DNA of 64,000 nucleotides. It comes from Streptomyces sp. NBC_01549. Lineage in GTDB: Bacteria > Actinomycetota > Actinomycetes > Streptomycetales > Streptomycetaceae. Below are positions 62,268 through 64,000 of the stretch, piece by piece. The number at the start of each line of letters is the position of its first letter. Position 1 is the first letter of the stretch. The position numbers and the translations under genes were made by a program. Location: the NCBI RefSeq assembly GCF_026339955.1, contig NZ_JAPEPW010000001.1, forward strand, positions 2,506,501 to 2,570,500, read 5' to 3'. Under the pieces are notes generated by a model. The model ran no database searches. It was given only the letters and a program-made list of their open reading frames with translations, and had not been told where the DNA came from.

Positions 62268-64000
62268 TCAGCGGTAGCGGCCGCTCCGTCCCTCACGCCC
62301 GTCGTCCGGCTCGTCCTCGTCACGCGGGCCCAGCAGCTCGTCCGCCAGAGTCGGGAGATCGTCGAGCGGGGTTTCCTCCGCCCAGTCGGGACGGGGGCGG
62401 CGGCGGGGAGCACCCTCGGCATCGACCTGCGGCAGCTCGCGCGTACGGTCACCGGCACCCTCGGGCCGGGGCTCCGGCCGCTCGTCCCGGAAGAAGCCCG
62501 AGGGCACCCGGCCCGTGGGATCACCCACGCCGGCGCCCGTCGCGGCATCCGAGCCCGCGTCCCGTACCGGGGGAAGCACGGCCGTCTCGTCGGCCGCGCC
62601 CGTGTCCCGTACCGGCGGCAGCACAGCGGTCTCGTCCGCGGCCCCCGGAACCACCGGCCGGAGAACGGCCGTCTTCTCGGCCGCCTCCTCGGGCACGGGC
62701 GGCTTCAGCAGCTTGGCCGTCTCCTCCGAGTCGGAACGGGAACCCTCGCGGCGCTCTCCGGAGCGCGTCACGACCGGCGTGGGCAGCGTCGTCTCGTTGG
62801 CGGCCACGGGACCCGCGACCGCCGGCTCACCGGAACCCGCAGCCGCCGAAGCGGAAGTCGAAGCGGCCGTGGCCGCGGCCGCCGCCGCTGCCGCCGACTC
62901 CGCCGCGGTCCGCCGCGCTTCCTCCGCCCTCAGCAGCGCCTCCTCGGCCTTGCGCTGCTTCTCCAGGCGGCGCTCCTCCGCCTCGGCCCGCAGCCGTGCC
63001 TGCTCCTCGGCCAGCTTGCGCAGCCGGTCCTCCTCGGCGGCCCGTGCCTGCTCCTCGGCCAGCAGCCGCGCCCGCTCCTCCTCGGCCCGGCGGCGGGCCT
63101 CCTCGGCGCGCTGCCGGGCCTCCTCCGCCTGCCGCTCGGCCTCGCGCCGCTGGGCCTCCTCCAGCTCGCGCTGCTTGCGCTCCTCTTCCTCCGCCCGCAG
63201 CCGGGCGAGCTGTTCCTGGCGCTCGCGCTCCAGTCGCTCTTCCTCGGCCTTGCGGGCGGCCTCCTCCTCGGCCTTGCGCCGGGCCGCCTCCTCGGCCGCC
63301 TTGCGTGCCTCCTCCTGGGCCTTCACCTCGGCCTCGGAGAGGGGCAGCATCACGTCGAGCCGGTGCCGGACGACGGTGGTGACCGCCTCGGGCTCCTGGG
63401 CGGCGTCGACGACCAGGTACCGGCCCGGGTCGGCCGCGGCCAGCGTCAGGAATCCGGACCGCACGCGCGTGTGGAACTCGACCGGCTCCGACTCCAGGCG
63501 GTCGGGCGCCTCCGTGAAGCGCTCGCGCGCCGCCTCCGGGGAGACGTCGAGGAGCACCGTCAGATGCGGCACCAGTCCGTTCGTCGCCCACCGGTTGATG
63601 CGGGCGATCTCGGTCGGAGACAGGTCCCGGCCGGCTCCCTGGTAGGCCACCGACGAGTCGATGTAGCGGTCGGAGATGACCACGGCACCCCGCTCCAGCG
63701 CGGGCCGCACCACCGTGTCCACGTGCTCGGCACGATCGGCGGCGTACAGCAGCGCCTCCGCGCGGTGCGAAAGGCCCGCCGACGACACGTCCAGCAGGAT
63801 CGACCGCAGTCGCTTGCCGACCGGCGTGGCGCCCGGCTCGCGGGTCAACACGACCTCGTGGCCCTTCGCGCGGATCCACTCCGCGAGCGCTTCCGCCTGC
63901 GTCGACTTCCCGGCCCCGTCGCCGCCCTCCAGGGCGATGAAGAACCCGTTCGCGGTGGGAGTCTGCACCGGGTCGTCGCCGCCGCGCAGCGCGTCCAGCA
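62268..64000 (-). CDS. tmk: thymidylate kinase with long coiled-coil tail (5' end beyond window)
   Basis: dTMP kinase domain with P-loop EGGDGAGKSTQ, REPGATPVG, the DRY segment SDRYIDSSVAYQGAG and a lid region. It is followed by about 130 residues of Glu/Ala/Arg-rich coiled coil (KAEEEAARKAEEERLERERQ-type heptads) and an acidic, Pro-rich disordered C-terminus with repeated ADETAVLPPVRD. The frame stays open to the right edge (LDALRGGDDPVQTPTANG...), so the GTG at 63968 is probably internal. Streptomyces Tmk is commonly fused behind an MFS-like membrane domain, as remembered for S. coelicolor SCO3542. The enzyme makes dTDP; the tail's role is unknown. Confidence 0.93.
   Translation of the reverse strand, partial: LDALRGGDDPVQTPTANGFFIALEGGDGAGKSTQAEALAEWIRAKGHEVVLTREPGATPVGKRLRSILLDVSSAGLSHRAEALLYAADRAEHVDTVVRPALERGAVVISDRYIDSSVAYQGAGRDLSPTEIARINRWATNGLVPHLTVLLDVSPEAARERFTEAPDRLESEPVEFHTRVRSGFLTLAAADPGRYLVVDAAQEPEAVTTVVRHRLDVMLPLSEAEVKAQEEARKAAEEAARRKAEEEAARKAEEERLERERQEQLARLRAEEEERKQRELEEAQRREAERQAEEARQRAEEARRRAEEERARLLAEEQARAAEEDRLRKLAEEQARLRAEAEERRLEKQRKAEEALLRAEEARRTAAESAAAAAAAATAASTSASAAAGSGEPAVAGPVAANETTLPTPVVTRSGERREGSRSDSEETAKLLKPPVPEEAAEKTAVLRPVVPGAADETAVLPPVRDTGAADETAVLPPVRDAGSDAATGAGVGDPTGRVPSGFFRDERPEPRPEGAGDRTRELPQVDAEGAPRRRPRPDWAEETPLDDLPTLADELLGPRDEDEPDDGREGRSGRYR

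Overview
The window is high-GC actinobacterial DNA, almost certainly a Streptomyces chromosome. The evidence is the strong G/C third-position bias, GTG/TTG starts, tmk with a long coiled-coil tail beside holB, a Streptomyces-type integrative conjugative element (AICE) in a tRNA-Thr gene, and a large MbtH-dependent NRPS cluster.

Region 1 (about 0.2-34.2 kb, all minus strand) is a nonribosomal peptide cluster. Reading in the direction of transcription: a truncated C-A NRPS protein (31538-34246); sbnA/sbnB-like genes for L-2,3-diaminopropionate; a SyrP-type Fe(II)/2-oxoglutarate hydroxylase; an MbtH protein; a two-module NRPS (A-T-C-A-T, 22834-27819); a six-module NRPS (2514-22837) ending in a fused serine beta-lactamase/PBP-type domain, probably the release/cyclising enzyme; a VioL-like carbamoyltransferase; and an MFS exporter. 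From sbnA onward the genes are closely spaced or overlap. The parts predict an eight-residue, probably cyclic, peptide containing a diamino or ureido residue and a beta-hydroxylated Asx-like residue. I do not recognise the product. The six-module gene carries three near-identical copies of one adenylation segment with foreign codon use. A one-base C deletion in the middle copy splits the reading frame at 14738-14742.

Region 2 (34.4-36.3 kb) holds a secreted WxG-repeat (propeller-like) protein, a small secreted two-cysteine protein, and the decayed C-terminal part of a tyrosine integrase.

Region 3 (36.4-59.0 kb) is a stacked tRNA-Thr insertion site. The same 43-bp att core (3' half of the tRNA) occurs at 36406, 45046 and 58955. 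Between the first two lies an 8.6-kb island with no integrase. It carries an AbiEii-like nucleotidyltransferase with a small partner gene, and a SNF2 helicase overlapping a zinc-ribbon/coiled-coil protein, with two uncharacterised genes beside them. This looks like a defence-type cargo and is the best candidate for an undescribed system. Between the second and third cores lies a 13.9-kb AICE with regulators (GntR, XRE), HD and Nudix proteins, Spd-like membrane proteins, an FtsK-like transfer protein, prim-pol plus DUF3631 replication genes, an iteron-like array, excisionase and integrase. Arm-type repeats lie inside both ends of each element.

Region 4 (59.0-64.0 kb) is core chromosome: tRNA-Thr(CGT), a lipoprotein peptidase-like alpha/beta hydrolase, holB, and tmk, which runs off the right edge.
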